Source: Natronohydrobacter sp.
GTDB lineage: Bacteria; Pseudomonadota; Alphaproteobacteria; Rhodobacterales; Rhodobacteraceae
Assembly: GCA_007117255.1 (NCBI GenBank)
Contig: SKGU01000219.1
Location: forward strand, 1 to 13,504
Length of the DNA stretch: 13,504 bases
Direction of reading: 5' to 3'
Part shown: positions 1 to 8,519 of the stretch, piece by piece
Numbering within the stretch: position 1 is the stretch's first letter
Layout: every line of letters begins with the position of its first letter
Translations under genes and position numbers: made by a program
Notes under the pieces: model-generated
Seen by the model: the letters and a program-made list of their open reading frames with translations, nothing else
What the model was told of the DNA's origin: nothing
Database searches by the model: none

Positions 1-13
1 CAGCGATGATGGG

Positions 14-2539
14 TCAGTAAAGCCCGCCTGTCGAAATGGTGCCCAGACTTGCTGGCGCACGTTGCACGCTTCCACGACCTGCATCAGGGTTCTGCAACTC
101 TTCATAATTGTCGCCCGGCGTGAACATCGGCAAGTCCGACCCCAGCGAGAAACCGCCATCGATCACCGCAGCCAGACCGAAAATCGGCTCAACCCCTTCG
201 CGGAAGAATTCCGCCACCACATTTGCGCCTGACGCATTGTCTGGCAGGCGTGCACCCGTAGTACGGTCGATATTCAGAAAATAGCCACCTTCAGGCACCC
301 GGAAGCGCCCACCGCCATATTTCTTGACAGCTTCTTGCATGAATTCGTTGAACACCGGGCCGCACATTGTGCCACCGCCAGCACCCCGCCCCAACGGACG
401 TGGCTGGTCATAGCCAATATAGCACCCCGCCACGATATTCGACGTGTAGCCCACGAACCAGACATCGCGCGCTTCATTGGTGGTCCCTGTCTTGCCTGCA
501 GTGGGCACAGGCAGATTGACGGTGCGGGCTGCGGTCCCGCGCTCGACCACGCCCTGCATCATCGAGGTCAACTGATACGCCGTGACCGCGTCCATAACAC
601 GCGCACGTCGCGACGTGATCCAGGGCGTGCGCCCGGCGGGCAAGGCGCGCTCGTCGCAATCGACACAATTTCGCTGGTCATGACGATAGATCGTCTCGCC
701 CCAGCGATCCTGCACCCGGTCCACAAGCGTGGGTTCCACACGTTCCCCGCCATTGGCAAACATCGCATAGGCCGCGACCATGCGGTAAAGCGTGGTTTCC
801 TGCGATCCCAGTGCAGCCGCCAGAAATTGCTGCGCCCGATCATAAACGCCAAAACGTTCGGCATATCCGCCAACCACATCCATGCCGATTTCCTGTGCCA
901 GACGCACGGTCATCAGATTGCGCGACATTTCGATACCGCGGCGCACAGGCGTTGGTCCATAGAACTGGTTGGATGCATTTGTCGGGCGCCAGATGCCCTG
1001 CGGCGTATTCACCTCGATCGGCGCGTCAACCACAATCGTGGCGGGGGTGAAACCGCTGTCCAATGCTGCTGCATAGACAAAGGGCTTGTAAGCAGAGCCG
1101 GGCTGACGTTGCGCCTGTGTGGCGCGGTTAAAGACCGAATGCTGATAGGAAAAGCCACCCTGCATGGCAATCACGCGGCCCGTGTTCACATCCATCGCCA
1201 TGAAGCCGCCCTGCACATTGGGGACCTGCCGCAGCGACCAACGGATATGGCTGCCATCACTGTCAGATGTCACACGGCGCACATAGACCACATCGCCCAC
1301 ATTCAGGTTATCCGACAGTGATCCGCGCGCCCAGTCGATATCGGGACGGTCGACCACATGCGGGGCGTGATAGTCATTGGCCACGGATTCGATGCCCAGC
1401 CGCGCACGATTGGCGTCAACTTCAAGCACCACTGCAGGATACCAGCGATTCCCCAAGGTGATATCGCGCGCGAGCTCCAGGCCACCAAGCGCGTCGCGCC
1501 AAGCCTCTTCGTCATCCAAAAGCGCCGTGTCAATCGTCTGCCCGGTCGTGCGCAGACGGCCAAGCCCGCGATCATATGATTCCAATGCGCGCTGCAGGGC
1601 ATGGGCCGCTTGCACTTGCATTTCCGGGTCAATGGTGGCGCGGATGGACAGGCCACCAGCAAAAAACTCATCCTCGCCGAAGCTGCCCGACAACTGACGC
1701 CGCACTTCATCGGTGAAGTAATCTCGTGGTGGCATCGACGCACGCGGGTTGGGAAAATCGCCCGATTGCACGGTCAGCAACGGCAATGCGCGTGCGGCGT
1801 CATGGTCAGCGCGGCTGATGAAGCCATTTCGCAGCATTTCACCCAGCACATAGTTGCGCCGCGCGGTTACACGGTCACGGTTGCGTACCGGGTGGTAGCT
1901 CGACGGGGCCTGCGGCAAAGCAGCGAGAAAGGCCGCCTCATGCAGATCCAGCTCATCAAGGGTCTTGTTGAAATAGGTCTGGGCCGCTGCCGTGACGCCG
2001 TAACTGTTCTGTCCAAGGAAAATCTCGTTAAGATACAGTTCGAGTATCTGATCCTTGGACAGTGTGCCCTCGACCCGGCTGGCAAGTATCAGCTCTTTGA
2101 TCTTGCGCTCGCCCGTACGATCACCAGACAAAAGGAAGTTCTTCATCACCTGCTGTGTGATCGTTGATGCACCCCGCACATTCTCACCACGCGAGGCTAC
2201 CGCTTCATACGCCGCCACAGCGATAGCGCGGGCATCAAAGCCAGTGTGAATATAGAAATTCCTGTCTTCTGCAGCAATAAACGCGTTCTTCACCCGCTCC
2301 GGGATATCATCAATTGGGGTGAACAAACGCCGTTCCAGGGCGAATTCGTCAATCAGTCGCCCCTCACCCGAATAGATCCGGCTGATCGTCGGTGGCGCGT
2401 AGCTGGCAAGCTGTTCATGGCTGGGCAAATCCTGACTGTAAAACCAGAACACACCACCTATCGCGACAATCACAAAGACTGTCCCGGTAATGGCAAAGCT
2501 GAACAGCCCACCGAAAAAAGAGAGAATCGCTCGCAGCAC
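14..2539 (-). CDS. mrcA: Penicillin-binding protein 1A, bifunctional transglycosylase/transpeptidase
   Basis: Class A PBP of 841 aa that polymerises lipid II and cross-links peptidoglycan in the periplasm. A short cytoplasmic tail and one membrane anchor (about residues 12-34) precede a GT51 domain (about 55-225) with catalytic Glu91 in EDRNF, GASTITQQ at 123-130 and Glu149 in the RKIKE stretch. An OB-like insertion (about 355-440) follows, as in other alphaproteobacterial PBP1A. The transpeptidase domain has SxxK at Ser482-Lys485, SRN at 539-541 and KTG at 683-685, so both activities look intact. A CxxC (Cys625, Cys628) lies in the transpeptidase half. Length is normal for the family. The start is GTG, preceded by AAGGGG six bases upstream. 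It lies 95 bp downstream of the amidase gene on the same strand, with its own promoter in the gap. Family assignment is very secure. Confidence 0.96.
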   Translation of the reverse strand: MLRAILSFFGGLFSFAITGTVFVIVAIGGVFWFYSQDLPSHEQLASYAPPTISRIYSGEGRLIDEFALERRLFTPIDDIPERVKNAFIAAEDRNFYIHTGFDARAIAVAAYEAVASRGENVRGASTITQQVMKNFLLSGDRTGERKIKELILASRVEGTLSKDQILELYLNEIFLGQNSYGVTAAAQTYFNKTLDELDLHEAAFLAALPQAPSSYHPVRNRDRVTARRNYVLGEMLRNGFISRADHDAARALPLLTVQSGDFPNPRASMPPRDYFTDEVRRQLSGSFGEDEFFAGGLSIRATIDPEMQVQAAHALQRALESYDRGLGRLRTTGQTIDTALLDDEEAWRDALGGLELARDITLGNRWYPAVVLEVDANRARLGIESVANDYHAPHVVDRPDIDWARGSLSDNLNVGDVVYVRRVTSDSDGSHIRWSLRQVPNVQGGFMAMDVNTGRVIAMQGGFSYQHSVFNRATQAQRQPGSAYKPFVYAAALDSGFTPATIVVDAPIEVNTPQGIWRPTNASNQFYGPTPVRRGIEMSRNLMTVRLAQEIGMDVVGGYAERFGVYDRAQQFLAAALGSQETTLYRMVAAYAMFANGGERVEPTLVDRVQDRWGETIYRHDQRNCVDCDERALPAGRTPWITSRRARVMDAVTAYQLTSMMQGVVERGTAARTVNLPVPTAGKTGTTNEARDVWFVGYTSNIVAGCYIGYDQPRPLGRGAGGGTMCGPVFNEFMQEAVKKYGGGRFRVPEGGYFLNIDRTTGARLPDNASGANVVAEFFREGVEPIFGLAAVIDGGFSLGSDLPMFTPGDNYEELQNPDAGRGSVQRAPASLGTISTGGLY

Positions 2540-2563
2540 TGGCTACCCCTTCTGCACCGCGCC

Positions 2564-2592
2564 TGTATATGACCTATTGCTGCAGAGGTCAA
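2564..2592 (-). promoter_or_regulatory. Sigma-70-like promoter of mrcA
   Basis: On the minus strand TTGACC (2592-2587) is followed after exactly 17 bases by TATACA (2569-2564), five and four matches to the consensus hexamers. Transcription would start near 2557, giving a leader of about 17 nt before the GTG of mrcA. The spacer carries a 5-bp inverted repeat, GACCT (2571-2575) with AGGTC (2586-2590), which could be an operator but is short. This is a sequence match only; mrcA may also be read through from the amidase gene. Confidence 0.55.
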
Positions 2593-2634
2593 AACGCAGC
2601 GCCGACACAACCGCGCGACCTGCGCTCGAAACAG

Positions 2635-3894
2635 TCACTGCCGCCGCAGCGGCTGAAGCGCCTGGTCGCGCTCGTGCCACAACTCAAGCGCATCGCTGAT
2701 CGCCTCTGTCATGCCGATGCGCCAGTTCGCATCCTGAAGATTGGCCAGATCGCGGGGGCTGGACATGAACCCCAGTTCAATAAGCACCGAAGGCATATCC
2801 ACTGCGCGCAGCACAGTGAAAGCGCCGGACTGTATCGGGCGGCGATGCAGACGCAGCCCGCCCGCATCAACGCCTTCCACCAATGCCTCGGCCAGAGCAC
2901 GCGAACGCGGGGCCGTGTCCTGCCATGCAACCGACATCAAGACGCGCGCGATCTCATCGGTATTGCGCGTCAGATCAACGCCTGCCAGCATATCTGCACG
3001 ATCATGGCGTTCCGCCAGATAGGCTGCAGAATCGTCGCTGGCCTTGTCTCCCAGCAGGTAAATTACTGCACCGCTTGCCAGGCCTTCCGGCAAAGCATCT
3101 GCATGCAGCGACAGGAACAGATCGGCCCCGACTGCGCGGGCCGCCCGAATACGGCCATCAAGCGACACGAACTCATCGGCATCGCGCGTCATGGCGACGT
3201 CGAAAATACCGCGCCGCAATAGGGTCTCGCGCAAATGCCGTGCGAATTCCAACACCAGATCTGCCTCGCGCACGCCATCACGTTCGGCGCCGGGGTCGAT
3301 CCCTCCATGGCCGGGATCAAGCATCACCAACGGTTTGCGCGGTTCGAACCGCACGCCAGCCACATGCGCATTGGGGTGCAGCAGTGCAGCGCTGGTGCGC
3401 GCGGCAAACTGCTCTTCGTTCCGGGCCAGTTGCTCAAACTCTTCAAGCGCCACGCGGTACAGCTCCAGGTCGATCTGCGATGTACCTTGAACTGAGTCCA
3501 CGCGCTGTTCTGAGCGGCTCAGCACGAACGGCCCCGCAAGATCGATCACCAGCCGCGCCCAACCATCCGGCAAATACCCGATGCGCAGCGCACCAACTGA
3601 CCGGACCGAGCGCGCCATGTCGCCAAGATCAACTTCTGCCCAGTCGACAGTGTTGAGATCGACCACCAGCCGTGGCGGCTCTCCGAGCACCCGAACCCTG
3701 TAGGGGACAGCCTGACTCAGCGCCAGGGACATATGTAAGGCAGCCGCATCTCCTGATATGCGGGTTTCACCCGAAATCAGCCGCGCCTGTGCGCCAAAGC
3801 CGGTTTGTGCGATAGCCCCTGTCAGCGTCACCGCCAGCACCAACGCCACACTCAGCGCGAAAGGCACCGCACATCTGATCGAACGCACTCTCAC
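2635..3894 (-). CDS. amiC: Secreted N-acetylmuramoyl-L-alanine amidase (AmiC type)
   Basis: Zinc hydrolase of 419 aa that cleaves the bond between N-acetylmuramic acid and L-Ala of the stem peptide, usually for daughter-cell separation. A signal peptide is evident: Arg-rich start, hydrophobic 9-24, likely cleavage after Ala-Ile-Ala at 27-29. An AMIN domain (about 38-145), which targets such enzymes to the septum, precedes the Amidase_3 domain (about 188-405). The zinc ligands are visible as His196 (DPGHGG), Glu210 (READL) and His264 (SLHAD), with catalytic Glu373 in IELGF. The start is GTG with only a weak ribosome site (GGGACGGA); a second GTG two codons on is possible. It precedes mrcA on the same strand. 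The symbol follows domain order (AMIN plus Amidase_3); AmiA/AmiB/AmiC orthology is not decided here. Confidence 0.93.
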   Translation of the reverse strand: MRVRSIRCAVPFALSVALVLAVTLTGAIAQTGFGAQARLISGETRISGDAAALHMSLALSQAVPYRVRVLGEPPRLVVDLNTVDWAEVDLGDMARSVRSVGALRIGYLPDGWARLVIDLAGPFVLSRSEQRVDSVQGTSQIDLELYRVALEEFEQLARNEEQFAARTSAALLHPNAHVAGVRFEPRKPLVMLDPGHGGIDPGAERDGVREADLVLEFARHLRETLLRRGIFDVAMTRDADEFVSLDGRIRAARAVGADLFLSLHADALPEGLASGAVIYLLGDKASDDSAAYLAERHDRADMLAGVDLTRNTDEIARVLMSVAWQDTAPRSRALAEALVEGVDAGGLRLHRRPIQSGAFTVLRAVDMPSVLIELGFMSSPRDLANLQDANWRIGMTEAISDALELWHERDQALQPLRRQ

Positions 3895-4129
3895 ATTCCG
3901 TCCCGCTCTGTGTCGTTTGCACCTTAGGGTATATATCCGGCAACCGACAGAAAACCGATTTCCGCGCAGTAGGTCCGGAATTTGCGCTCACATTTCCGAA
4001 AGCCACCAAAGGTCGCACCGGAAAGGCTTGATTCCCGAAGGCCCAGCATATTTAAGAAGGCCGAGTTCACAGAAATGGCAGCGCGAGCATAGCGTAATTT
4101 GCCCAGACCAGTTTACAGGAGACCCGCGC

Positions 4130-4984
4130 ATGGCCCTACCGCTGACCGATTCCGCCCTGATTGGCACCTGCCTTGCAGCGTCAGCTCTGGGGTTGATCGT
4201 GCTGACATCTTCGGGCGGTAATGGTACCCCAGCCCCCACAGCACAGACTGCCGAAACCGAAGCCGCGATGGCGCAGGCAGATGCATTGTCACAGCTTGGT
4301 GCCACACCCGTGAATGGCGATACTACGGTTGACGCCGAATTTGGCGCGCAGGTCCGCAACTATTTGCTGCAAAACCCCGAAGTGATCTTCGAAGCGGTGG
4401 CCGTATTCGAGCAGCGCAATGCAAGCGCGCAGGCCGACATGGATGCAGCCCTGCTGCAGGCGAATGCCGAAGCGCTGTTCAATGACGGCCATTCCTGGGT
4501 CGGTGGCAATCCCGATGGCGATGTAACGCTGGTGGAGTTTCTCGATTACCGTTGCGGTTTTTGCAAGCGTGCCCATGACGAAGTCGCCACTTTGCTGGAA
4601 ACCGATGGCAATATTCGTCTGGTCGTAAAGGAATTCCCGATCCTTGGCCCGGATTCCGAGCTGGCCTCTCGCTTTGCAGTGTCCGTGTTGCGGCTGGCCG
4701 GGGATGACGCTTACGAGACCGTGCATGACACGTTGATGCAGTATGAGGGTGCTTTCACGCCTGAATATCTGGATGATCTGGCGACATCGCTTGATCTGGA
4801 CTTCACCGCGATCGTGGCTGAGATGGAAAGCGAGGATGTAACCAATATTCTCGCTGAAAACCGGGCGCTTGCGCAACGTATGCAAATCAGCGGCACCCCG
4901 ACCTTCGTGATGGAAACCGAGATGATCCGCGGATTTGTGACGGCTGATGTGCTGATAGAGACTGCAGCCGCATTGCGCGACTGA
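4130..4984 (+). CDS. Membrane-anchored DsbA/ScsC-like thiol-disulfide oxidoreductase
   Basis: A 284-aa thioredoxin-fold protein expected to make or rearrange disulfides in the periplasm. An N-terminal hydrophobic segment (about 8-27) lacks a clear cleavage site, so it probably serves as an anchor, followed by a Thr/Ala-rich linker. Residues 70-96 (FGAQVRNYLL..NPEVIFEAV) resemble the N-terminal oligomerisation segment of ScsC-type proteins. The catalytic domain (about 130-284) has CGFC at Cys142-Cys145, Lys146 directly after it, and the cis-proline loop GTPTF with Pro257. The reading frame is open upstream to 3758, but I chose the ATG at 4130 because AGGAG (4117-4121) sits eight bases before it and the anchor starts there. 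It is divergent from the amidase and converges on thrS. Oxidase or isomerase activity cannot be decided from sequence. Confidence 0.9.
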   Translation: MALPLTDSALIGTCLAASALGLIVLTSSGGNGTPAPTAQTAETEAAMAQADALSQLGATPVNGDTTVDAEFGAQVRNYLLQNPEVIFEAVAVFEQRNASAQADMDAALLQANAEALFNDGHSWVGGNPDGDVTLVEFLDYRCGFCKRAHDEVATLLETDGNIRLVVKEFPILGPDSELASRFAVSVLRLAGDDAYETVHDTLMQYEGAFTPEYLDDLATSLDLDFTAIVAEMESEDVTNILAENRALAQRMQISGTPTFVMETEMIRGFVTADVLIETAAALRD

Positions 4985-5019
4985 CGCTTGGCAATGGCCA
5001 GCAGCCATCTGGCAAGATT

Positions 5020-5046
5020 GTAGGGTGTGTGCTTTGCACGCACCCT
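5020..5046 (+). terminator. Palindromic repeat copy 1 acting as intrinsic terminator
   Basis: An 11-bp stem, AGGGTGTGTGC (5022-5032) with GCACGCACCCT (5036-5046), has one G-T wobble and closes on a TTT loop. A T-run (5046-5050) follows directly, the form of a rho-independent terminator for the thioredoxin-fold gene ending 35 nt upstream. The same element recurs at 5060-5086 (inverted), 9267-9295 and 12887-12915, so this is a member of a dispersed repeat family recruited as a terminator. Confidence 0.8.
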
Positions 5047-5059
5047 TTTTCTTTGACAT

Positions 5060-5086
5060 AGGGCGCGTGCAAAGCACAGAGCCTAC
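5060..5086 (-). repeat. Palindromic repeat copy 2, inverted relative to copy 1
   Basis: Read on the minus strand this 27-bp stretch matches copy 1 (5020-5046) at 24 of 27 positions; the differences are G to C at positions 6 and 8 and A to G at position 23. Its own stem is weakened by two C-C mismatches, but together with copy 1 it can form a long imperfect hairpin across a 13-nt spacer (5047-5059). It sits between the convergent stops of the thioredoxin-fold gene and thrS, 25 bp from the thrS stop, and could act on transcription from both sides. Confidence 0.75.
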
Positions 5087-5110
5087 CCTCGCATACACAA
5101 ACTGGCGGGC

Positions 5111-7060
5111 TCAGCCGCGCAGGTCAGGGGGTGTTGCCTCAACTTTCAACGTGCTGATCAAGGCCTCAAGCGGTTGTGTCTCGGTTCTTTGTTCGCCCAG
5201 ACGCCGCACTGAGACCGTGCCCTCTTCTACTTCGCGCGCGCCAATGGCCAGGATCACCGGCACCTTGCCAAGAGAATGTTCGCGCACCTTGTAGTTGATT
5301 TTCTCATTGCGCAGATCAAGCTCTGCCCGGATGCCTGCACTTTGCAGCGCTGCAAGCACATCGCGGCAATACTCATCCGCATCCGACACGATCGACGCCA
5401 CAACCACCTGACGCGGGGCGAGCCAGAACGGCAATTTGCCCGCATGTTCTTCGATCAGGATACCGATGAAACGCTCGAAACTCCCCAAAACCGCGCGATG
5501 CAGCATGACGGGGCGGTGTTTTGCGCCGTCCTGCCCGATATAGGTGGCGTCCAGCCGTTCTGGCAGGTTGGGGTCCACCTGCAACGTGCCGCATTGCCAG
5601 TCGCGGCCAATCGCATCGGTCAGCACGAATTCAAGTTTCGGGCCATAGAAAGCGCCTTCGCCGGGAAACAACTCGTAGTCATGCCCCGCAGCCTTGCAGG
5701 CATTTCCCAGCGCCGCCTCGACACGGTCCCAGCTTTCATCGCTGCCAATGCGTTTTTCAGGACGCGTTGACAGTTTGATGCGCCAATTGTCGAAACCCAG
5801 ATCCGCATAAATCCCCGACAGAAAGTCGATGAATTTCTTCGACTCCGCCTCGATCTGATCCTCAGTGCAGAAAATATGCGCGTCATCTTGGGTAAAGCCG
5901 CGCACCCGCATGATCCCATGCAGCGCGCCTGACGGCTCATAGCGATTGCACGAACCAAACTCGGCCATACGCAAGGGCAGATCACGATAGGATTTCAGAC
6001 CATGGTTGAAGACCTGCACATGGCACGGGCAGTTCATCGGTTTCAGCGCATTGATCGACTTGGTCTTGGCATGTTCTTCCTCGACTTCGACGATGAACAT
6101 GTTTTCCTGATAGTTGTCCCAATGCCCTGACGCTTCCCACAGCTTGCGGCTGACGACCTGCGGGGTGTTCACCTCGACATAGCCATCGGCGCGTTGCTTG
6201 CGGCGCATGTAATCCTGCAAGGTCGTGTAGATGTTCCAGCCATTCGGATGCCAGAAAATCTGGCCCGGCGCTTCTTCCTGCATGTGGAACAGGTCCATCT
6301 CGCGGCCCAGCTTGCGGTGGTCGCGTTTCGCCGCTTCCTCCAGCATGGTCAGATGCGCTTTCAGATCGTTGCGGTTCTTGAAGGCCACGCCGTAAATACG
6401 CTGCAACTGCGGCCGCGTGCTGTCACCCAACCAATAGGCCCCGGCAATGGACATCAGTTTGAAGGCATCAGCGGGCACCTGCCCTGTATTTTGCAGATGT
6501 GGGCCGCGACACAGATCCTGCCAGTCGCCATGCCAGTACATCCGCAAATCCTCACCCTCCGGGATGCGGTCTATCAGTTCGATCTTGAAGGGCTCGTGTG
6601 CGTCCTTGTAATGCTGAATGGCGCGGGCGCGGTCCCAGACTTCGGTGCGCACGGGCTCACGCGCATTGATGATCTTGCGCATCCGCTCTTCGATCAGCGC
6701 CAGATCTTCGGGCACAAACGGCTCAGCGCGGTCGAAATCATAAAACCACCCCTTGTCGCGCACAGGACCGATGGTGACCTTCACATCTGGCCAGATTTCC
6801 TGCACGGCGCGCGCCATGATATGCGCCAGATCGTGGCGGATCAGTTCCAGCGCTGGGACATCATCCTGCATGGTGTTGATTGCAATCGCGGCATCCTGCG
6901 TAATTGGCCATTGCAGATCGAAATGTGCCCCGTCCACAGTGGCAGAAATCGCTTTCTTGGCCAGCGAGGGCGCGATACTTTCAGCCACTTGCGCAGCCGT
7001 CACGCCCGCTTCATAGCTGCGCGAATTGCCATCGGGAAAAGTCAGGGAAATCTGGGCCAT
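5111..7060 (-). CDS. thrS: Threonine--tRNA ligase
   Basis: Class II aminoacyl-tRNA synthetase (649 aa, full length) that charges tRNA-Thr in the cytoplasm. Order: TGS domain (1-60), editing domain with His76-x3-His80 and Cys184/His188, catalytic core (about 250-540), and anticodon-binding domain (about 548-645). Zinc ligands Cys344, His395 and His521 and the motif 2 and 3 arginines Arg373 and Arg530 are all present, each ten residues later than in E. coli ThrS by my count. The zinc loop reads MNCPCH where E. coli has MNCPGH. The ATG start is supported by AGGAG eight bases upstream (7073-7069). It is divergent from the MFS gene, with 142 bp between the starts. I saw no attenuator or T-box structure. 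Editing and charging both look intact. Confidence 0.98.
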   Translation of the reverse strand: MAQISLTFPDGNSRSYEAGVTAAQVAESIAPSLAKKAISATVDGAHFDLQWPITQDAAIAINTMQDDVPALELIRHDLAHIMARAVQEIWPDVKVTIGPVRDKGWFYDFDRAEPFVPEDLALIEERMRKIINAREPVRTEVWDRARAIQHYKDAHEPFKIELIDRIPEGEDLRMYWHGDWQDLCRGPHLQNTGQVPADAFKLMSIAGAYWLGDSTRPQLQRIYGVAFKNRNDLKAHLTMLEEAAKRDHRKLGREMDLFHMQEEAPGQIFWHPNGWNIYTTLQDYMRRKQRADGYVEVNTPQVVSRKLWEASGHWDNYQENMFIVEVEEEHAKTKSINALKPMNCPCHVQVFNHGLKSYRDLPLRMAEFGSCNRYEPSGALHGIMRVRGFTQDDAHIFCTEDQIEAESKKFIDFLSGIYADLGFDNWRIKLSTRPEKRIGSDESWDRVEAALGNACKAAGHDYELFPGEGAFYGPKLEFVLTDAIGRDWQCGTLQVDPNLPERLDATYIGQDGAKHRPVMLHRAVLGSFERFIGILIEEHAGKLPFWLAPRQVVVASIVSDADEYCRDVLAALQSAGIRAELDLRNEKINYKVREHSLGKVPVILAIGAREVEEGTVSVRRLGEQRTETQPLEALISTLKVEATPPDLRG

Positions 7061-7202
7061 CGGCCTTGCTCCTCGTCGTTCTGGCGCCTACGAAACGCCC
7101 GGTTGCGGGTAAATGTCGGTGCTTCGTTTGACCGCGCCGGGAACGAAAGTCAAGTCTGCGTCGTTACGCTATGTCACCCGCAAACACAGGCCGGAGAAAT
7201 TG

Positions 7203-8519
7203 ATGCCCAAACACCGCACAGCCGTTGTCACCGCTTATGAGGCTCTGAGTGGCGAAGATGACGGGCGTGTCTGCCGTGATATTCCTGACAAGGCTTGCAA
7301 TGCGCAGCCCCAGAACTTTCTGCGCCACGCCCTGGCGCTGGGGCTAAGCAAATCCGGCGATGGCCTGTCGGACCCGAAGCTGGTGCTGTCTTGGTTGCTG
7401 ACCCATCTAGGCGCACCCGCTGCAATGGTTGGGTTGCTGGTGCCGATCCGCGAGGCGGGTGCATTGCTGCCACAATTGTTCACAGCAGCGCGCATCCGCG
7501 CGATGGCGCAGCGCAAATGGGCCTGGGCCGGGGCCGCCTTCGGGCAAGGTATGGGGGCGGCAATCATCGCGTTTGCAGCGCTCACGCTCGACGGTGCTGC
7601 GGCAGGGGCGGTGATCCTTGCGGGGTTGGCACTTCTGGCCGTGTCGCGTTCCGTCGCGTCAGTTGCGTACAAGGACGTGCTGGGCAAAACGATTGACAAG
7701 GGCACGCGCGGCACCGTGACCGGTGTTGCCGGCACATGGTCGGCCATGGTGGTGATCATCTTCGCATTGATCCTGATACTGTACTCAGAACATCGCGCCG
7801 TGATCGTGATAGCAGCCCTTGTCACCGCCGCGAGTGCCTGGACCTTGGCCGGGGCGCTGTTCACTGGATTGCAAGAAAACAAGGGCGCAACGGAAGGAGG
7901 GGCTAATGGATTCAGCGCCGCGCTGAACAATCTGCGCTATCTGCACGAGGATCGGCAGCTTGCACGTTTCATCATCGCACGCGGGCTTCTGACATCAACG
8001 GCGCTGGCCCCGCCCTATCTGGTGGTTCTTGCCTCTGGTGACGGGGGCGCAGCACTTGAAGGGCTTGGGGCATTGGTGCTCGCCTCGGCCCTGGCGGCGC
8101 TCATGTCGAGCTATGTCTGGGGGCGGCTGGCAGATCAGTCATCGCGAAAGGTACTGATCATGACAGGGCTTTGCGGGGCTGCGGCGATGGTGGCCACATT
8201 GACTTTCGCCGCAATGGGTCTGGCTGCAACGCTCTGGGCGATGCCACTGGCATTGTTCATGCTCATGATCGCGCATCAGGGGGTTCGGCTTGGCCGTTCG
8301 ACCTATCTGGTGGACATGGTGGGCCAAGACCTGCGCGCAATCTATACTGCGATTGCAAATACCGCGATCGGCGTGATCCTGCTGGCAAGTGGCGTCTTTG
8401 GTGCGATTGCAGCCCTTGCAGGCGCAGGCGCAACGATGGCACTGTTTGCGCTGATGGCAGCAGGCGGCGCCTATACCGCTTATGGATTGAAGGAATTGGG
8501 CGATGGCACAAAATCTTGA
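7203..8519 (+). CDS. MFS-type permease, substrate unknown
   Basis: Inner-membrane protein of 438 aa with roughly eleven to twelve hydrophobic segments from about residue 57 to 427. A cytoplasmic-type N-terminal stretch of about 55 residues includes two cysteines (Cys24, Cys32). The clearest family mark is GRLADQSSRK (307-316), an MFS loop motif A placed in the C-terminal half. DGLSDPKLVLSW (53-64) near the first segment looks like a family signature, but I cannot tie it to a substrate. The frame is open upstream to 7113; I chose the ATG at 7203 because GGAG (7193-7196) lies six bases before it. Its last 17 nt overlap the start of the hydrolase gene, so the two are probably translationally coupled and co-transcribed. 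The transported compound is not recognisable. Confidence 0.85.
   Translation: MPKHRTAVVTAYEALSGEDDGRVCRDIPDKACNAQPQNFLRHALALGLSKSGDGLSDPKLVLSWLLTHLGAPAAMVGLLVPIREAGALLPQLFTAARIRAMAQRKWAWAGAAFGQGMGAAIIAFAALTLDGAAAGAVILAGLALLAVSRSVASVAYKDVLGKTIDKGTRGTVTGVAGTWSAMVVIIFALILILYSEHRAVIVIAALVTAASAWTLAGALFTGLQENKGATEGGANGFSAALNNLRYLHEDRQLARFIIARGLLTSTALAPPYLVVLASGDGGAALEGLGALVLASALAALMSSYVWGRLADQSSRKVLIMTGLCGAAAMVATLTFAAMGLAATLWAMPLALFMLMIAHQGVRLGRSTYLVDMVGQDLRAIYTAIANTAIGVILLASGVFGAIAALAGAGATMALFALMAAGGAYTAYGLKELGDGTKS

Noticed and set aside
335..1321. 328-codon open frame on the plus strand opposite mrcA
   Set aside because: Mirrors the clear PBP1A coding frame, is rich in His, Arg and Cys as antisense frames in GC-rich DNA are, and has no recognisable domain.
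4028..4054. Possible promoter TTGATT then TATTTA before the thioredoxin-fold gene
   Set aside because: Spacer is only 15 bases and the hexamers are weak; a promoter is expected in 3895-4129 but I could not place it.
3758..4129. Upstream extension of the thioredoxin-fold protein by 124 codons
   Set aside because: It overlaps the amidase gene start and divergent promoter region, is Arg/Pro-rich without signal features, and the ATG at 4130 has a good AGGAG and begins the membrane anchor.
6194..7240. 348-codon open frame on the plus strand opposite thrS
   Set aside because: Antisense to a fully conserved threonyl-tRNA synthetase and runs into the next gene; no domain or ribosome site.
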